From Streptomyces kurssanovii (GTDB lineage Bacteria > Actinomycetota > Actinomycetes > Streptomycetales > Streptomycetaceae): a stretch of 64,000 bases of DNA. Position 1 is the first letter of the stretch, and the number at the start of each line of letters is the position of its first letter. This document shows positions 35,366 through 44,180 of the stretch, piece after piece. The DNA lies in assembly GCF_014649695.1 (NCBI RefSeq), contig NZ_BMTN01000004.1, positions 496,001 to 560,000 of the forward strand, read 5' to 3'. The position numbers and the translations under genes are program-made. The notes under the pieces were generated by a model that was given only the letters and a program-made list of their open reading frames with translations, was not told the origin of the DNA and ran no database searches.

Positions 35366-37903
35366 CTACTCGGTCTTGATCGCCGTCAGCATGTTCAGCT
35401 TCGCCGCGCTCCGGGCCGGCCACAGCGCCGCCAGCACACCGACCACACCGGCCAGCAGCAGGAAGATCCCGATCCGGTCCCACGGCATGACGAGCACGTA
35501 GCCGGGGATCTCCTTGCGGATCGTCTCGCCGATCGCCCAGGCGAGGAACGAGCCGAGACCGATGCCGACCACCGCGCCGAAGACCGAGATCACCACGGCC
35601 TCCAGCCGGATCATCCGCTTCACCTTGCCGCGGTCGAGGCCGATCGCCCGCAGCATGCCGATCTCCTGCTGACGCTCGAAGACGGACATCGCCAGGGTGT
35701 TGATGACACCGAGCACCGCGATGATCAGGGCCATCGCCAGCAGTCCGTACATGATGTTCAGCGCCGTGTTGATGAACCCGCCGAACATGTTCCGGATGTC
35801 CTGCTGGTCCATCACGCTCATCGCCGGGTTGTCGCCCAGCGCGTCGACCAGCGCCTGCTCGTTCGCCGCACTCGCGCCGCCGTCCATCGTCACCCAGATC
35901 TCGGGGATGTACGGCTTCGGCTCGTAAGGGGCGACGACGTCGGTGGCGACCAGGATCGGGGACAGGAACTCGTTGCCCTTGTAGACGGCGCCGACCGTCA
36001 GGTTCCTGGTCTCCTTCCTGCCCTCCTGGCCGAACTCGGCGGGCAGGGTGTCACCGGTCTTCCAGCCGTTCGACTTCGCGGTGTCGTCGTCGACCGCGAT
36101 CTGTCCCTTGCCGAGCGTGGCGAGCGAGCCGGAGACCGTCTCCAGGTCGAAGACCTTCTCCACGTCACCCGGGGTGACCGCGGAGGCGGAGTGCCACTTG
36201 CCCTTGATCTCCATCGAGGACGCCTGCTGCGGGGAGACGGCGCCGACGCCCTCGGCCTTCTCGATCGCGTCGAGCGCCGACTTGTCCAGCGCGCCGCCGC
36301 CGGCCATCGAGACCATGTAGTCGGCCCTGATGTTGTCCGTGGTCATCTGGTCGACGGCGCGGCCCATCGTGGCGCCGAGCACCGAGATCCCGGTGACCAG
36401 GGTGAGACCGATCGCCAGCGCGGAGGCGGTGGCGCCCGTACGGCGCGGGTTGCGCACCGCGTTCTGCCCGGCGAGCTTGCCCGACACCCCGAACAGACGG
36501 TGCAGCAGCGGCCGCACCAGCGCGATCACCGGGCGGGACAGCAGCGGGATCAGGACGATGATGCCGACCAGCGCCAGGAACGCACCGCCGCCGATGATCA
36601 TCCGGCCGTCGGAGCCGGCCGCCGCACCGGCGACGATCGCGGCCGCGCCGAGCAGGGTGAGCCCACCGCCGATGGTGTTCCGCAGCACCAGCGACTTGGT
36701 GGTCGCCACCGCGTGCACGCTGCTCATCGCCGCCACCGGCGGGATCTTCGCGGCCCGGCGGGCGGGCAGCCATGCCGCCAGCACCGTGATCAGCACACCG
36801 ACGCCCAGGGCGGCGGTCACCGCGGTGGGCGAGACGACCAGCGGTCCCGCGGGCACCTTGGCACCGAAGGTGCTCATCGCCGACCGCAGACCGGTCGCCA
36901 GACCGAGGCCCAGCACGAAGCCGACCACCGAGGCGACGGCCCCGACGACCAGCGCCTCGAGGATGACCGAGCGCTTGACCTGCCGGCGGGAGGCGCCGAC
37001 GGCACGCAGCAGAGCCAGCTCCTTGGTGCGCTGGGCGACCAGCATGGTGAAGGTGTTGGCGATCAGGAAGACGCCGACGAACAGGGCGATGGCCGCGAAC
37101 GCGAGCAGCATCGTGTTCATGTTCGACAGACCGCTCTCGATCTGCTTCGCCTGCTCGTCGGCCAGCTCCTTGCCTGTCCGCGCCTCGGAGTCCTCGGGCA
37201 GCAGCGGCTTCACGGCCGCGAGGATCTTGGTGTCGGAGGCGCCGGCCTCGGAGGTCACGGTGACGTCCGAGAAGTGACCGGGCCGAAGGTAGAGCTGCTG
37301 GGCCACGGCGGTGTCGAAGAGGACCAGGCTGCCGCCCGCGTTGACCGCGCCGTCCTCGGTGGTGAAGACACCGGCGAGGGTGTACTCCTTCACCGGGCCG
37401 TTGGTGGCCACCCGTACGGTGTCGCCGACCTTGTACCCGCCCTTGGCGGCGGAGTCCTTGTCGAGGGCGATCTCGCCGTCCTCGCGCGGCCCCTCACCGG
37501 TGGTGAAGGCGTACGCGGCGTCCTTGCCGTCCTTGCCGGGGGCGAAGTTCGCGCCGGTGTTGGACCAGCCGTTGCCGATGAGCTTGCCGTCCTGGTCGGC
37601 GACGCCGGCGAAGCCGGAGACCCGGCCGGAGGCGGAGGCGACGCCGTCGACGCCCCGGATCTTCTCCAGGGTCTTCTCGTCGATGCCGGCGTCCTTCGCG
37701 GCCTCGCTCGGGTCGATGTAGGTCGTCACGGCGACCGCGACCTTGTCGTAGCTCTTGGCGGACTGGTTGCGGTAGGCGTTGCCGAGGGTGTCGGTGAAGA
37801 CCAGGGTGCCGGAGACGAAGGCCACGCCGAGCATCACGGCGAGCACGGTCATCAGCAGCCTGGCCTTGTGCGCGAGCACATTGCGCAGGGCGGTACGGAA
37901 CAT
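35366..37903 (-). CDS. ABC transporter permease with two FtsX domains
   Basis: 845 residues, about ten membrane helices. N-terminal helix about 18-40, extracytoplasmic MacB-like core to about 260, first FtsX domain near 265-400 (AQRTKELALLRAVGASRRQ region), a central pair of helices, second core domain, and C-terminal FtsX domain near 715-845 (ERQQEIGMLRAIGLDRGK region). This is the duplicated permease of exporters for lipids, lipoproteins, peptides or antibiotics, functioning with the LolD-like ATPase encoded just upstream on the same strand. The C-terminal half is closely similar in sequence to the fragment at the left window edge, so two paralogous systems lie 35 kb apart. Confidence 0.93.
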   Translation of the reverse strand: MFRTALRNVLAHKARLLMTVLAVMLGVAFVSGTLVFTDTLGNAYRNQSAKSYDKVAVAVTTYIDPSEAAKDAGIDEKTLEKIRGVDGVASASGRVSGFAGVADQDGKLIGNGWSNTGANFAPGKDGKDAAYAFTTGEGPREDGEIALDKDSAAKGGYKVGDTVRVATNGPVKEYTLAGVFTTEDGAVNAGGSLVLFDTAVAQQLYLRPGHFSDVTVTSEAGASDTKILAAVKPLLPEDSEARTGKELADEQAKQIESGLSNMNTMLLAFAAIALFVGVFLIANTFTMLVAQRTKELALLRAVGASRRQVKRSVILEALVVGAVASVVGFVLGLGLATGLRSAMSTFGAKVPAGPLVVSPTAVTAALGVGVLITVLAAWLPARRAAKIPPVAAMSSVHAVATTKSLVLRNTIGGGLTLLGAAAIVAGAAAGSDGRMIIGGGAFLALVGIIVLIPLLSRPVIALVRPLLHRLFGVSGKLAGQNAVRNPRRTGATASALAIGLTLVTGISVLGATMGRAVDQMTTDNIRADYMVSMAGGGALDKSALDAIEKAEGVGAVSPQQASSMEIKGKWHSASAVTPGDVEKVFDLETVSGSLATLGKGQIAVDDDTAKSNGWKTGDTLPAEFGQEGRKETRNLTVGAVYKGNEFLSPILVATDVVAPYEPKPYIPEIWVTMDGGASAANEQALVDALGDNPAMSVMDQQDIRNMFGGFINTALNIMYGLLAMALIIAVLGVINTLAMSVFERQQEIGMLRAIGLDRGKVKRMIRLEAVVISVFGAVVGIGLGSFLAWAIGETIRKEIPGYVLVMPWDRIGIFLLLAGVVGVLAALWPARSAAKLNMLTAIKTE

Positions 37904-38108
37904 GTGGGTGTCCTGGGAACGGGCACCGGCGTCCTCGCGGGCGGCCCGGCGGGGGGCCAGCCGCGGGCCGGGCGGTGACAGGTGAGGTCTTGAGGGGGCG
38001 CGCGGGGCAGGGGCGCGTGCTGCGCGGCCGCAGGGGCGTGCCGCGGGAGCGCCCGGGGCGGGCGCGCCGGCCCTGGGCGGGGAGCGGGCCGGGAGCGGCC
38101 CGGAGACG

Positions 38109-38879
<771 letters not shown>

Positions 38880-39244
38880 GAGGGGAGCTCCTGTCGGGGG
38901 TGTGCCGTGCTGACCCCACCATCCTGTCCGCGCCGGCGCCGGGAATCGTCAGTCCCGGTGCCCGTTCCCGGGGCCCTCTCCGGTCGGACCGGGCGGCCCG
39001 CTCCTCCTCCTTGGGTATGACGGCGCCCCTGAGAGCAGAGGGGGACCACGGAGGGCGCTTTTACGTCATTCCCGGGGGCCCGGGGCAGCGGCCGCAGGCG
39101 GTACGAGGGGGGTGGGAACACACCGCGACCTGGCCTGACGCTCCCTCAGGAGCCAATGGAACAAGACAAGATCGGGCCATCGCCCCGATGTCGAGTCGAT
39201 CTGCACCGATAGGCTCGGGTGCCAACGCGGAGCCCTCGCGCCAC
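38880..39244. other. 365-base gap between the ABC ATPase gene and bldA
   Basis: No gene supported. It should contain the divergent promoters of the ABC operon (minus) and of bldA (plus, TAGGCT at 39210-39215). Confidence 0.5.
39210..39215 (+). promoter_or_regulatory. Candidate bldA -10 element
   Basis: TAGGCT, predicting transcription from near 39221 and a 5' extension of about 24 bases on the tRNA precursor. The -35 is not obvious. Confidence 0.45.
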
Positions 39245-39326
39245 GCCCGGGTGGTGGAATGCAGACACGGCGAGCTTAAACCTCGCTGCCCCTCGGGGCG
39301 TGCCGGTTCAAGTCCGGCTCCGGGCA
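39245..39326 (+). tRNA. bldA: tRNA-Leu(UAA), the bldA tRNA reading UUA
   Basis: 82-base tRNA with long variable arm (class II). Acceptor stem 39245-39251 with 39319-39325 (one G-U pair), discriminator A 39326. The anticodon loop CTTAAAC holds anticodon TAA, and the T loop is GGTTCAAGTCC. CCA is not encoded. UUA is the rarest Streptomyces codon, and this tRNA matures late, so it gates morphological development and antibiotic production. I found in-frame TTA in only two genes of this window, at 6150-6152 and 51620-51622. Confidence 0.97.
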
Positions 39327-39491
39327 CCTCGACGCCCCGTCGCCCGGCACATGGTCATCCTCTGCGGGAGCCCGGTGCCGTGCTCCACTGTCACGATCCC
39401 GGAAAGATCCTCCCCGAGCACTAGAGTGTTCGCTTTGCTTCCGCATTACTCTTGACTTCTAGGCCGCGCACGGTGGCCAAGGAGGAGTGAG

Positions 39492-40367
39492 ATGAGGAGC
39501 AGCAACCCGGTCTTCTCGCGACGGGGGTTCAGCCGCGACAACGGCTACGCCGGCTTCAACGCGCAGCAGCAGCCGCAGGCCGGGGGCCCCGCCGTAGGAA
39601 CCAACCCCTACGCACAGGGCGCCGGCAACCCTTACGCGACCAACCCCTACGCCCCGGCGGACACCCAGTACGGCGCCCCCGCGCCCGTCCGCACGGACGC
39701 CATGACGATGGACGACGTCGTCACGCGCACCGGCATGACGCTGGGCACCGTGGTCATCGGTGCGGTCCTCGCCTGGGCCGTCCTGCCGGTTTCCCCCAGC
39801 AGCTACGGCATCGCCATCGGCTCGGCCCTCGTGGCCTTCGTCCTGGCGATCGTGCAGTCCTTCAAGCGCACTCCGTCTCCCGCGCTGATCCTGAGCTACG
39901 CGGCCTTCGAGGGCATCTTCCTCGGCGTGATCAGCGAGATGTACAACAGCCGCTGGGACGGCGCGCCCTTCCAGGCGGTGCTCGGCACCATGGCCGTCAC
40001 CGGCGCCATGCTGGTCGTGTACAAGCAGCGCTGGATCCGGGTCACCGCGCGGTACGCCCGCATCGGCATGACCATCGCGATCGCCTTCATCGCCGTGATG
40101 GCGGTGAACCTGCTGCTCGTGGTCTTCGGCGTCGCCGAGGACGGCGGTCTGCGCAGCTTCGGGCCGCTCGGCGCGGTCGTGGGCATCCTGGCCATCCTGA
40201 TCGGCTGTTTCTTCCTCACCCTGAACTTCAAGGAGATCGAGGACGGCATCACCTACGGCGCGCCGCGCCAGGAGTCCTGGCTGGCCGCCTTCGGCCTGAC
40301 CGTGACGCTGGTGTGGATCTACCTGGAGATGCTGCGTCTGGTGGCGATCTTCAGCGGCGACGACTAG
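39492..40367 (+). CDS. Bax inhibitor-1/YccA-family membrane protein
   Basis: 291 residues. The cytoplasmic head (about 1-70) is Asn/Pro/Tyr/Gln rich with repeated TNPYA-type units. Seven membrane helices follow (about 77-290): TGMTLGTVVIGAVLAWAVL region, YAAFEGIFLGVISEMY (the conserved segment of the family), and others, ending with EMLRLVAIFSGDD. Family members form pH-sensitive Ca2+-leak channels or inhibit proteases; role in streptomycetes unknown. AAGGAGGAG is ideally placed before ATG 39492. Ends in a strong hairpin. Confidence 0.93.
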   Translation: MRSSNPVFSRRGFSRDNGYAGFNAQQQPQAGGPAVGTNPYAQGAGNPYATNPYAPADTQYGAPAPVRTDAMTMDDVVTRTGMTLGTVVIGAVLAWAVLPVSPSSYGIAIGSALVAFVLAIVQSFKRTPSPALILSYAAFEGIFLGVISEMYNSRWDGAPFQAVLGTMAVTGAMLVVYKQRWIRVTARYARIGMTIAIAFIAVMAVNLLLVVFGVAEDGGLRSFGPLGAVVGILAILIGCFFLTLNFKEIEDGITYGAPRQESWLAAFGLTVTLVWIYLEMLRLVAIFSGDD

Positions 40368-40399
40368 TCGGCGCGGCGGCCGGGGCCACCGGTCGCACG

Positions 40400-40430
40400 A
40401 AGGGCCCGCAGGCACTGCCTGCGGGCCCTT
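40400..40430 (+). terminator. Hairpin after the Bax-inhibitor gene
   Basis: 14-bp arms 40400-40413 and 40417-40430 with a 3-base loop. Convergent with the DUF4287 gene. Confidence 0.75.
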
Positions 40431-40454
40431 CCTCGTGTGCGGCACCTGAGGCCA

Positions 40455-40685
40455 CTAGAGCAGCTTGCGCGCGGCCCGCCTCAGGTCGTACTCGTGGATG
40501 ATCGCTTTCGCATGTCCGTACGCGAGGTTGTGTTCGCCCCGGAGCCAGCTGACCTTCTCCTCGAAATTGAAGAGAGAGGGTCCTTCGTCGACGGTGCGGA
40601 GCCAGTCGGAGATGTCACGACCGGTGCACTCGGGGATTCGGGAGAGCAGATTTCGGTGGGTCTGTTCGGAGAAGACTTGGGACAT
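40455..40685 (-). CDS. Small DUF4287-like protein
   Basis: 76 residues from ATG 40685, with GGAGGCG 5 bases upstream. It matches DUF4287: QTHRNLLSRIPECTGRD, ISDWLRTVDEGP, KVSWLRGEHNLAYGHAKAI. Soluble, helical, function unknown; family members often accompany DUF5655 proteins. A longer in-frame start at 40721 lacks a ribosome-binding site. Confidence 0.82.
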   Translation of the reverse strand: MSQVFSEQTHRNLLSRIPECTGRDISDWLRTVDEGPSLFNFEEKVSWLRGEHNLAYGHAKAIIHEYDLRRAARKLL

Positions 40686-40771
40686 CGGCGCCTCCGGACG
40701 CAGTGCGCGTGTGCTCTTCACGCCACCGTGCCTGAGCGTGCGCGTATTGGCAACAGTCCCGGGAGGGCGCG

Positions 40772-40777
40772 TAGGGT
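40772..40777 (+). promoter_or_regulatory. -10 hexamer of a probable leaderless promoter
   Basis: TAGGGT 6 bases before GTG 40784. Confidence 0.6.
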
Positions 40778-40783
40778 CGCGGC

Positions 40784-41107
40784 GTGCTTGATACGACGGG
40801 ATTCATCGCCGCGGCGGACCGCTTCGCGGACCGTCTGCGGGCCGCGCCGCAGAGCCGGCTCCAGCGGGGCGCCGCGGCGGAGGCACTGGCTCTGGCCAGG
40901 GAACTGGCGAAAAGGGCGCAGCGGATCGAGGAGCCCGGGCGCGAGCCGAGGATCATGCCCGACGTGGGGGTGTTCGCGGTCGCGGACCAGCTGATGGTGG
41001 CCGCTCACGATCTGGCCGAAGCGCTTCGGCCGGCGCCGGACGCGTCAAAGGAAATGGACGAGGCGACCGCGCTGGTGCGGTCCGCCGCCGACCGCTCGGG
41101 GCTGTAG
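40784..41107 (+). CDS. Small helical hypothetical protein
   Basis: 107 residues, no family recognised. Ala/Arg/Glu-rich, all helical, no signal or membrane segment; a conserved-looking core DVGVFAVADQLMVAAHDLAEAL lies at about 60-81 (written here only by position and ends, VGVFAVADQL). Start GTG 40784 by the leaderless signature. It diverges from the DUF4287 gene across about 98 bases. Confidence 0.75.
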   Translation: MLDTTGFIAAADRFADRLRAAPQSRLQRGAAAEALALARELAKRAQRIEEPGREPRIMPDVGVFAVADQLMVAAHDLAEALRPAPDASKEMDEATALVRSAADRSGL

Positions 41108-41119
41108 CCGACCGGGCGG

Positions 41120-41140
41120 CGCCCCCGGAACACGGGGGCG
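41120..41140. terminator. Short hairpin between convergent genes
   Basis: 8-bp arms 41120-41127 and 41133-41140, loop GAACA. Confidence 0.5.
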
Positions 41141-41160
41141 GGCAGGCGGGACGGCCGGGC

Positions 41161-42057
41161 TCAGTGGGAGGCGATCACGCGGTCGGCGAGGATGTACACG
41201 CTCTCGTCGCCGCAGGAGAACGTCAGGGCGTACGCGCCCGACACACCGGAACCGCCCAGCAGCACCGGCGCGGTGCCCGCGCGCAGCGCGTCAGCGAGGC
41301 GCTCCGCCGTCTCCCGGTGGCCCGGGGTCATGCACAGGGTCGTGCCGTCGGCGAAGACGTACACGTCCAGGGTGCCCAGCGGGCCGGGGCGGACGTCTGC
41401 CAGCTCGGTGCCGGTCTCCGCCAGCTCCTCGAGCTTCGACACGGTGCGCTCATGGTCGGTGACGACAGGCGTCTGGACCGGCACGAAGTCGGGGTGGGAG
41501 GGGTGCCGGCGGCGGGCGGCGGCCAGCTCGGGGGAGTCCTCCGCGAACTCGGTGACTTCGGGGAGGTCGGCCATCTCGTCGAACCCGTCGACGCCGTCCA
41601 GATCCAGCGACTCCAGGTCCGTCGACTCGAGGCCCATGGACTCCAGGCCCACGAAGTCGGCCTGGCGCGGGACGTAGAACGGCGGGAGCTCGTCGCCGAT
41701 GCCCGACAGGCCGCCGAGCGCGGACCCTGACGCTGAGCCGGAGCCGTCACCGGAGTAGCGGGCGGAGGCGTCCGCCGCGTCACGCGCCTCCTGCGCGGCC
41801 CAGAAGGCCCGCGCCTCGGCCAGCTCACGCTCCCGCTCCTCGGCGAGCGCCTCGGCGACGGCCGCGCGTATCTCGGCGGCATCGCTGGTGCGGGCCTGGG
41901 GCACGGAGGCGGTGCGGGCTGGCCCGGACGCCTCGGCGAGCTCGCTGCGCAGGGCGGCCACCTGCTTACGGAGCCCGTGGGCGGCGTGCAGGGCAGCGGC
42001 GCCCACGGCCGTGGCGGCGGCCGTGGTCAGCAGCAGGGCAAGAGACATGGCGCTCAC
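41161..42057 (-). CDS. Membrane-anchored hypothetical protein with acidic repeat
   Basis: 298 residues, no family recognised. One N-terminal hydrophobic helix (about 5-27; ALLLTTAAATAVGAAALHAA) then a coiled-coil-prone helix (LRKQVAALRSELAEA, EERERELAEARAFW). An acidic stretch at about 135-165 repeats the unit GLES/DLES/DLDG. The C-terminal domain (about 200-298; LGTLDVYVFADGTTLCMTPGH and ALTFSCGDESVYILADRV) is compact and beta-rich. GTG 42057 has GGGAG 7 bases upstream and precedes an in-frame ATG at 42048. Role unknown. Confidence 0.75.
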   Translation of the reverse strand: MSAMSLALLLTTAAATAVGAAALHAAHGLRKQVAALRSELAEASGPARTASVPQARTSDAAEIRAAVAEALAEERERELAEARAFWAAQEARDAADASARYSGDGSGSASGSALGGLSGIGDELPPFYVPRQADFVGLESMGLESTDLESLDLDGVDGFDEMADLPEVTEFAEDSPELAAARRRHPSHPDFVPVQTPVVTDHERTVSKLEELAETGTELADVRPGPLGTLDVYVFADGTTLCMTPGHRETAERLADALRAGTAPVLLGGSGVSGAYALTFSCGDESVYILADRVIASH

Positions 42058-42206
42058 TGACTTACTCCCGGTTTCAATCGGATCCCCCGACTTCTACATC
42101 AGCTTGCGATGAACCCGCGCACTCTGTCAGTGCATTACGTCACCAATTGGACAGAACTTTGAGCCCGACGTTTACCGGCGGAGCGGCCCTGACCTGCAAA
42201 AAGGGG

Positions 42207-42241
42207 TCTCCCCCAGGAGATAGGTCACATCCTGGGGGAGA
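42207..42241 (-). terminator. Intrinsic terminator with U tract after the thiolase repeat region
   Basis: 12-bp arms 42207-42218 and 42230-42241, 11-base loop. On the minus strand the stem is followed by CCCCTTTTT. It ends transcripts arriving from the thiolase gene and the repeat array. Confidence 0.75.
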
Positions 42242-42288
42242 TTCAGTCACGAACTGAGATCCACGGTGGGCCCGGGACCGTGCCCGGA

Positions 42289-42661
42289 CCACCGCTGAGG
42301 GCAGGTGCCGCCCTCGTTCCTCGGGCGACCCCTGCCCTCCGCGCCGGCTCAGCTCAGCCGCTCGCGTTGTCGGTCGCGTTCGCTTCGCCACCGCTGCGGG
42401 CAGGTGCCGCCCTCGTTCCTCGGACGACCCCTACCCTCCGCTCCGGCTCAGCTCAGCCGCTCGCGTTGTCGGTCGCGTTCGCTTCGCCACCGCTGCGGGC
42501 AGGTGCCGCCCTCGTTCCTCGGACGACCCCTACCCTCCGCTCCGGCTCAGCTCAGCCGCTCGCGTTGTCGGTCGCGTTCGCTTCGCCACCGCTGCGGGCA
42601 GGTGCCGCCCTCGTTCCTCGGACGACCCCTACCCTCCGCTCCGGCTCAGCTCAGCCGCTCG
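42289..42661 (-). repeat. 99-bp tandem repeat, 3.8 copies, overlapping the thiolase 3' end
   Basis: Copies begin at 42289, 42388, 42487 and 42586; the last is 76 bp. Copies 2-4 are identical over their shared length; copy 1 differs at four positions. On the minus strand, copy 4 contains the last four codons and stop of the thiolase (ERLS-stop), so the array is an outward amplification of the gene's own 3' end. It fills most of the 588-base gap 42058-42645. Confidence 0.97.
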
Positions 42662-43866
42662 ATGACCATCGCCATGCCCTGGCCGCCGCCCACGCACATC
42701 GTCTCGAGGCCGAACTGCTTGTCGTGGAACTGGAGGCTGTTGATCAGCGTGCCCGTGATCCGCGCGCCGGTCATGCCGAAGGGGTGGCCGACCGCGATCG
42801 CGCCGCCGTTGACGTTGACCTTGTCCAGGTCGAAGCCGAGGTCGCGGTACGACGGGATGACCTGCGCGGCGAACGCCTCGTTGATCTCGACCAGGTCGAT
42901 GTCGGAGGTGGTCAGGCCGGCGCGCCGCAGCGCCTGCTTCGACGCCTCGACCGGGCCGAGGCCCATGATCTCGGGGGAGAGGCCGGAGACGCCGGTGGAG
43001 ACGATCCGGGCGAGCGGCGTGAGGCCGAGCTCGCGGGCCTTGGTGTCGCTCATGATGACGAGCGCGGCGGCGCCGTCGTTCAGCGGGCAGCAGTTGGCGG
43101 CGGTGACCAGACCGTCGGGGCGGAAGACGGGCTTGAGGCCCTGGACGCCCTCGACGGTGACTCCGGCACGCGGACCGTCGTCCTTGCTGACGACCGTGCC
43201 GTCGGGGGTGGTCACCGGGGTGATCTCGCGCTCCCAGAAGCCGTTCTTGATGGCTTCCTCCGCGAGGTTCTGGGAGCGGACGCCGAACTCGTCCATGTCC
43301 TCGCGCGTGATGCCCTTGAGACGGGCGAGGTTCTCCGCGGTCTGCCCCATCGCGATGTACGCGTCCGGCACAAGGCCGTCCTCGCGCGGGTCGTGCCATG
43401 TCGAGCCCTCGGTCTCGGCGACGGCGGCCGTGCGGGCCTCTGCCTCGGCGAAGAACGGGTTGTGCGTGTCCGGCAGGCTGTCGGAGTTCCCCTTCACGAA
43501 GCGGGACACCATCTCGACACCCGCCGAGATGAAGACGTCGCCCTCGCCGGCCTTGATGGCGTGCAGCGCCATCCGGGAGGTCTGGAGCGAGGAGGAGCAG
43601 TAGCGGGTGACGGTGCAGCCGGGGAGGTGGTCCATCCCCATCTGCACGGCCACGATGCGGCCCAGGTTGTTGCCCTGCTCGCCGCCGGGGAGGCCGCAGC
43701 CGAGCATCAGGTCGTCGATGTCACGCGGGTCGAGCTCCGGCACCTTGGCGAGCGCGGCCTTGATGATCTCGGCGGTCAGGTCGTCGGGGCGGACGTCCTT
43801 GAGCGAGCCCTTGAAGGCCCGGCCGATCGGGGAACGGGCGGCAGAGACGATCACGGCTTCGGGCAT
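42646..43866 (-). CDS. Acetyl-CoA C-acetyltransferase (thiolase)
   Basis: 406 residues. Nucleophile Cys90 in TRYCSSSLQ, NEAFAAQ near 350, catalytic His in VNGGAIAVGHPFG near 361, and the second Cys in CVGGGQGMA near 392. All residues of a working thiolase are present. It condenses two acetyl-CoA or cleaves 3-ketoacyl-CoA in fatty-acid degradation. ATG 43866 has GGAG 5 bases upstream; the adjacent GTG at 43869 is less likely. A TetR-type palindrome lies about 100 bp upstream, and the stop codon falls inside the tandem repeat. Confidence 0.95.
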   Translation of the reverse strand: MPEAVIVSAARSPIGRAFKGSLKDVRPDDLTAEIIKAALAKVPELDPRDIDDLMLGCGLPGGEQGNNLGRIVAVQMGMDHLPGCTVTRYCSSSLQTSRMALHAIKAGEGDVFISAGVEMVSRFVKGNSDSLPDTHNPFFAEAEARTAAVAETEGSTWHDPREDGLVPDAYIAMGQTAENLARLKGITREDMDEFGVRSQNLAEEAIKNGFWEREITPVTTPDGTVVSKDDGPRAGVTVEGVQGLKPVFRPDGLVTAANCCPLNDGAAALVIMSDTKARELGLTPLARIVSTGVSGLSPEIMGLGPVEASKQALRRAGLTTSDIDLVEINEAFAAQVIPSYRDLGFDLDKVNVNGGAIAVGHPFGMTGARITGTLINSLQFHDKQFGLETMCVGGGQGMAMVIERLS

Positions 43867-43964
43867 CACGGCTCCATGAGGGGAAGACGGAAGGGCTGGT
43901 TGGGAAGTTACCCGTACGTACCGCGCGGGTCACTGCACGAATGGTGTGATGCGGGCCTCTTTTC

Positions 43965-43982
43965 TAAGCGGGCGCTTGCTTA
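43965..43982. promoter_or_regulatory. TetR-family operator-like palindrome upstream of thiolase
   Basis: TAAGCGGGCGCTTGCTTA: its right half is TAAGCAAGC inverted and the left half matches at 7 of 9 bases. This resembles operators of TetR regulators of acyl-CoA degradation in actinobacteria. The rest of the 314-base gap 43867-44180 holds only a terminator. Confidence 0.5.
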
Positions 43983-44121
43983 TGCCCCCTCCCGGCTTGC
44001 CCATCCCCACCCAGGACGGCCCTGAAACCGATGCTTCGCCCTGATTCCGTCCCCGGCCTTTCCGCCCCGCCGGCCGGCCCTCGCGGAGCCCTGCCGGCAG
44101 GCGGCAAGCGCGCGTACGCCG

Positions 44122-44163
44122 GGACCTGCCGTACCTCGCTGAAGCAGCGCGTACGGCAGGTCC
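44122..44163 (-). terminator. Hairpin after the SGNH hydrolase
   Basis: 13-bp perfect arms 44122-44134 and 44151-44163; the loop itself forms a nested small stem. Confidence 0.7.
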
Positions 44164-44180
44164 TGGTGGCGGCCGGTCCC

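Noticed and set aside
34874-37978. Long plus-strand frame opposite the ABC permease
   Set aside because: Low-complexity His/Gln/Arg-rich translation and no start signal; the permease on the other strand is certain.
39245-39326. bldA tRNA as an integration (att) site
   Set aside because: No integrase, no duplicated tRNA 3' end nearby, and the flanking genes are core genes.
42289-42661. CRISPR array
   Set aside because: Repeats are directly adjacent without unique spacers and no cas genes are present.
42280-44025. Plus-strand frame across the tandem repeat with repeated protein units
   Set aside because: The repeated peptide arises only because the repeat period is 99 bp; it runs antisense through the thiolase.
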